64,000 nucleotides of DNA from Raffaelea ambrosiae (Eukaryota; Ascomycota; Sordariomycetes; Ophiostomatales; Ophiostomataceae). The position numbers were made by a program, and so were the translations under genes. The stretch spans positions 1,562,939 through 1,626,938 of the forward strand of contig PCDI01000001.1 of assembly GCA_002778195.1 (NCBI GenBank). The letters run 5' to 3'. How positions within the stretch are numbered: position 1 is the stretch's first letter; each line of letters starts with the position of its first letter. The notes under the pieces were generated by a model, which worked only from the letters and a program-made list of their open reading frames with translations, searched no databases and had not been told where the DNA came from. Below are positions 59,413 through 64,000 of this stretch, in pieces.

Positions 59413-62400
59413 ATGTGTGAGAGCAAGTGCGTACTTCTACGGCCGGGGTACGGAATGGCTGGACCAGGGAGGGGGGTGCAAAAGAACGGACAACGGCAGT
59501 GGGCCAGCCAAAAAGGCAACGGTGGCGGATGTGGTGGGCGTGGTGGACAGACAGGGGGGGGCCGCCAGCGCCAGCCAAGCAGCACGTAAAATACCACCGG
59601 ACGCTGGCCCAGTATCTCAGCATCTCACTACGAGCACGTATCGCATCTCACGTCTCGTTCTATGAGACATGCTCCGGAGAATCTCACCACAAAATGGCAG
59701 ATCAATTGTGGCCCCCCTCCCCCCTACCCCCCCGTCGCAGACCGCGGTCTGCATGCGGACAGGCACACGGACGAGCCCGATAGCAATAAGAGACTGCTCG
59801 TACTTGCTACAGCGCACATACAGAAATATGCAGCCCACACGCCACATGCACCGCCGACAACTGCTCAGAGGCATATCAACCGACCACGCCAGCAGCTGGC
59901 GCGTGTCTTGCTTTTCTGCTCTGTTTCCGTGCGCCCCTGCCTCCGCTGTCTGTCTTGCCTCTGCAGCGCGTCCCTGCCCTCCCCCCCTTCCCTTTCCATC
60001 TCTGAACCTTCTTTCACACCCCTTGCCCCCACCCCCCTTGTACTTTCTTCTCTGCATGCTCGTACCCTGTGTGAGCGGTATCTTACCCTCCTTCAGCCTC
60101 TCTCTAGCGTCCGGGTGCTTTGTGCTTGGCTCCGCTCCTCCTGCTCGTCACATCTGAGCTCTCCCCAGGTGATGCGGTTCTAGGCGGCGACCAGGATGGT
60201 GGTGGTGGTCAAGAGCTTTCCTTGCTCGGACGTTTGCTAGCCAACACCATCGCAATAAGAAAAAGCAGCTGGTCAACGGTACCATGCCTGTCTCGGACGT
60301 CGTGGCGGGACATGCTTGGCAGCCTTACCGTCTTCGACCGTTGACAAATTGACAAATAGCGACTAGCCAGGCCAGGTGACGATGCTCAAAGTTTGCCCTG
60401 TCTTGCCCTCCTTCTCTCCTGTGTCTCACTTTCCCCGTGCTGCCACCATCCTGAAATCGGCCGAGACAAATGTGGATCTGCACGTACAGTTGCAACAGAC
60501 CAAACAATCAATCAGGCAGTGGCCAGCAGGCCAAACAGACTGGGCAGGTCGAAGCAGCAGGAGCAGGATTGACAGGGTGGCGGTCTCTATTTTTTCCACC
60601 TCCTTGTGTCACCAGAGCATGCAGCATCACGAGAGCTAAGCTCAGCCAATCCATAGCTGCAGTCTAGCCAGCGGCCGAGCCAGCACAGCTCCTGGTACGA
60701 GTAGAACACGGCTGGTCGAGCACGACTGGCCGGCAGGTTGCCAGCCATTGAGAGCGGCCGCGGCCGTCAGCGATGCTATATCTTGCAGTGCATCGTACTG
60801 TGCATCGTACACTGCAATTGCTGTGCACAGCGGTTCGTCATGTTCTCTCATTTGCGCGTCAGCGATGATGCGCCGTACAACGGTACATGAAGCTGCTGCT
60901 GATGACTTCTGCTTTGCTGTTGCTTTCTTGCTGGCCGTGGTGCTGAAGTGCTGAAGTGCTGAAGTGCCCCCACAGCTACCACAGCTGCCGAGGTGTCTGA
61001 TAGGTCCGTTGCGAATAGGAAATGGAGCCGGGTGCCCCAGGTTCATCCCAATAGTGACGGCTCAATATGGCGAACAGGGAGGGAGATGTCGTGCCCCCCC
61101 CCCTCGCTGTAAACCCCTGGTCTGCACCCCCCCTGCTCATGGAGGGAGGCAACAAGAAACGGCGAGACCACTTATCTGCAACGTGAATAAAAAAAAAAAA
61201 AAACGCTCGCCATCATGGAGAAAATCAAGGTGGAAAAAATGTAAAACAGAAAAGGATAGAAAAGAGAAAAAATACGTTTGACGCGGCAAGCAGTACGGTG
61301 GATTGTCAGCTACAAAGTATGTACCCTGTAAGATACAAGTTGAATGAATCTTACACATCAATGCATAGATACCTATGCACATGTGCATGTGTATGTATGT
61401 GTGTAAAAGATAGACAGGCAAGGGGGGGAGAAATGGGGCAGACAGACAGGCAGGCGACAGGCAGGACCTGGATCAAGGTGGAGGATGCGCGCACATCTGG
61501 ATGATGCGTGCGTGGTGGGCGGGTACGAGTACACCGTTGTGCATACGAGAAATGCACCCATGTACATAGTAAGAGGCACACTTGGATGCCTGTGCTTCCT
61601 GGCTGCCGCCCCACTTCCTTCGGCTTGACGAAACAAGAATCCCATATTAGGTGGGTGTTTGCGATCGTTCCTTCCCCAACGAGTATCGCCAATAGCACGT
61701 ACTAGTATGCATCTGACTCCGTACATGCACACAAGATGCTTCTTTTGGCCGGCTTCTTTTGGCCGCGGAGGGAAGGCACGACGATGGGGGCGAGGAGGGG
61801 GCCAGGGCAAGAGCGGCAGCGGAAGCGGCAGCAGGTGGCAGGTAGCGGCAAACCCTGCAACCGTGCTTGTTGCTTCTTTTCTGTGTGTGTCTGTGTGTGT
61901 GAGAAGTGTGTAAATGTTTGGGTCCCCTTCTTGGACGGCTCTCCCTATTCGTCCGGGCCAGCACGCACCGGCGGGCAGCCATAGCTTAAGAGCGGCCCAA
62001 AAAGCGGCCCAGCCAAAGAGCAAAAAAAAAAAGCCAAAAAAAAAAAGCGAAAGAGAGCAGCAACCACAAAGGGAAGGAAGCCGCCACGCTTCACACACAA
62101 AGGGCCGGGCGGCCCACACAAAGGGCGGCCACAAAAGGAGGCCTAGTTAGCTCAAGAGAAACCAGGGCCAGCCAACAAAGAAGGGCCCCCAAATTAACGG
62201 AAAGCCCCCAACGAAGCCGGTTTGCATCTCTCTCTGTCTGTCTCTCGATGTAACGACTAGTCGCCATGTATGAGTTACCATCTGCTGCTGGGCTCTTCTC
62301 TCTCCTGGCCCCCCTCCTTGCCTCGCCAGCACCACCACGGCGCGGAATCCGCTCGTCTCCAACAGCACACGCTAATGCGGGCCAAGTATTGTCCTTCTGC

Positions 62401-64000
62401 ATGGTCCGCCCAATCATGGCGGCTGGCCGTCCTGCGTCCTCCTATTCTATTTACCTTTTTCCGCAAAGCTCCTCTGCAACACTACGCGATCGCTACTGCA
62501 GGCCCGCCCCGCCGCCGGCGCCATTTTTTTTAAACCCTCCCCTACCTACGAGTACCTCCCAGAAACCGCCCCCCCTTTTTTTGATTCGTTTCTGTGGCTG
62601 CTCCATATTGGTGCTACGTATCGTATGTATGCGTTTTGCCCCCCCCCCTCCCCCTCGACCGTTGAATACAAGGACCATGGAGTTGACAGACAGCGGAAGC
62701 ACGCGTGAGGTGTGTACTGTGTAAGTGTGTGTGTATGTGTGTCCACACGCGGGGGGTAGCAACAACAACAAAGAAAGAAAAAAAGTACTGACTCGGTCAA
62801 GCTCTTCTTGCTGGCCTCGTATTGTCTGTCTTGTGTTGGCAAGCATGCGGAGCTCGTCAGATCATGGTATCCCCCAAGATGCATGAGCTACATACATAGT
62901 AGTACATGCACCAGAGTGTCTCCTGCGACTAACCACTAACACCATGTACTATGGTAGCAGCGAACCGGTCTCCCTCTGCTTCAGAGATGCACAAATCTTG
63001 CCATGTCAGATACAGGGCCCTTCCTCTGCATGCGGACGAACAGGCACAACCATGCGCGCCATTGCCTCCCTCGGCCCTGGACGGCGTGCTGTAAGTATTT
63101 TTGTCCTCTGCATGAGTGGCCATTTGCCGAAGAAAATGCTCCGAGCCTGCATTCCACGCCCAGAGCTGCGACTTGCTCCCGCTTGTTTCTTTGTCGTCTC
63201 TTCCCTCCCAAAAAAGTATTAAGAAATAAACCACGATAGTATACACTCAATCTCATGTATCTTACACGCACCCACACTGTGGGCTCTGGCTCACTAACAG
63301 ACACACACACACCCCCCCCTTCCCCCCGAGTGGGCTTGCTGATCTGGCGCCAGACGCCTTCCTTCTTCCTTCCGCCTTGCAGGGCCCTGCGGGCGGGTGC
63401 GGGCCAATATGGCTAGATCGCGGCACCAGAAAAGGAGCACTACAAGGCACGAAACACAGAAACCGCCCATGGCTGCTGTCCCCTCGGCAGAGCATATGAG
63501 CGTCCTTTTGTTGAAGGAGTCCATTTCCTCGCTTCGCTTCCCCCTTCTCTCTCCCCTTGCGTCGATATCCCCCCCCCCCTACTTCGACTCTCAAACCTAC
63601 CGGTGATGCCGCCCTTTGTGCATTTGGCTGTGCAGTAAGTAAATGGCATACATAGTCATAGGATATTCACACACGCACGCACGCATAACCACATGTATCT
63701 TACACAACACCACACCACACAACCTCAGAGACGCACACACCCCCCGGCCGACCGAGACAGCGCCTGCATATCTACATAGTATCTGCAATGCTTCCCCTCC
63801 TCTCGCTGTGCCAGCTTTTGGGTCAGTTTGCCGCCCCCTCCCTCCACTGAGCAGACCGATCACATCGAATGGTTGAGCAGATATGTATCTTCAACGATGT
63901 ACATGTATTTATTCTGCTTTCCCCATGCACAAAATTCCTTCCAGCCACACTGGACGCCTGAAAGAGCCACCTGGGATGGACACCTGGGATGGACACCCAG

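Larger units (their letters stand above)
55365..64000. other. Gene-free right end with minisatellites
   Basis: 8.6 kb upstream of the caspase-like gene. It holds a GGCTGGC repeat near 55784-55820, a compound minisatellite at 56709-56880, G runs near 57339-57353, a CAGATAGGTG repeat near 57605-57650, the ACTGTACGCA array, CA runs, and several ACATAGTA motifs near the right end. Open frames of up to 339 codons pass through repeats or G/C-rich DNA and show no domain, so I do not call a gene. Confidence 0.55.

Noticed and set aside
1..64000. tRNA and 5S rRNA genes
   Set aside because: I looked for GGTTCGA-type T-arms and 5S box sequences on both strands and found none in a convincing cloverleaf context. 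A covariance-model search would be decisive.
1..64000. A secondary-metabolite gene cluster
   Set aside because: Two regulators and one dehydrogenase are present but no synthase, transporter or P450 backbone enzyme, so a cluster is not supported.

Overview
The window looks like nuclear DNA of a filamentous ascomycete (Pezizomycotina, probably Sordariomycetes). The genes carry short GT-AG introns (about 68-295 bp). Coding exons are GC-rich at third positions, which opens long empty ORFs on the opposite strand. Untranslated DNA is full of pyrimidine tracts and microsatellites, and the protein set is typically fungal: two Zn(II)2Cys6 regulators, a GPI-type phospholipase B and a fungal caspase-like protein. 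An Ophiostomatales-type genome is a guess only. I found no prokaryotic features, tRNA, rRNA or CRISPR array.

Layout. 1-20918 holds no gene I can support, only pyrimidine-rich DNA, homopolymers, minisatellites and a recurring ACATAGTA palindrome. 20919-23681 (-) is a Leu3/PrtT-like Zn2Cys6 regulator with two introns. 23682-31977 is an 8.3 kb divergent intergenic region with a possible decayed LINE fragment near 28.4-29.2 kb. 31978-36123 (+) is a cutinase-transcription-factor-like Zn2Cys6 regulator with three introns and striking His/Asp and Met/Asp repeats. 38024-39565 (-) is an intronless aldehyde dehydrogenase of the salicylaldehyde/vanillin type. 40588-45129 (-) is a 1480-residue AT-hook plus BRCT nuclear protein with one intron. 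50013-52097 (+) is an intronless secreted lysophospholipase. 53380-55364 (-) is a caspase-like protein whose His/Cys dyad appears lost. 55365-64000 again holds no gene I can support.

Gene structures were rebuilt by joining frames across splice sites. Every joined CDS is divisible by three and restores a family motif across the junction, for example the Zn2Cys6 spacing in both regulators and the BRCT WVLDCERENKW block. The six genes cover about 16 kb of coding sequence, roughly a quarter of the window, so the locus is gene-poor. They do not form an obvious biosynthetic cluster. The two regulators are divergently oriented. The phospholipase and the caspase-like gene are convergent, about 1.3 kb apart. 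The aldehyde dehydrogenase sits between a regulator and the BRCT gene.

Most unusual signals: (1) the caspase-like protein with both catalytic positions replaced and a half zinc-cluster in front; (2) ACATAGTA/TACTATGT, seen about 15 times where about 2 are expected by chance, twice as paired arms including a perfect 20-bp palindrome; (3) polypyrimidine minisatellites inside introns of two unrelated genes; (4) metal-binding-like His/Asp and Met/Asp repeats in one regulator; (5) the 20.9 kb stretch without genes.
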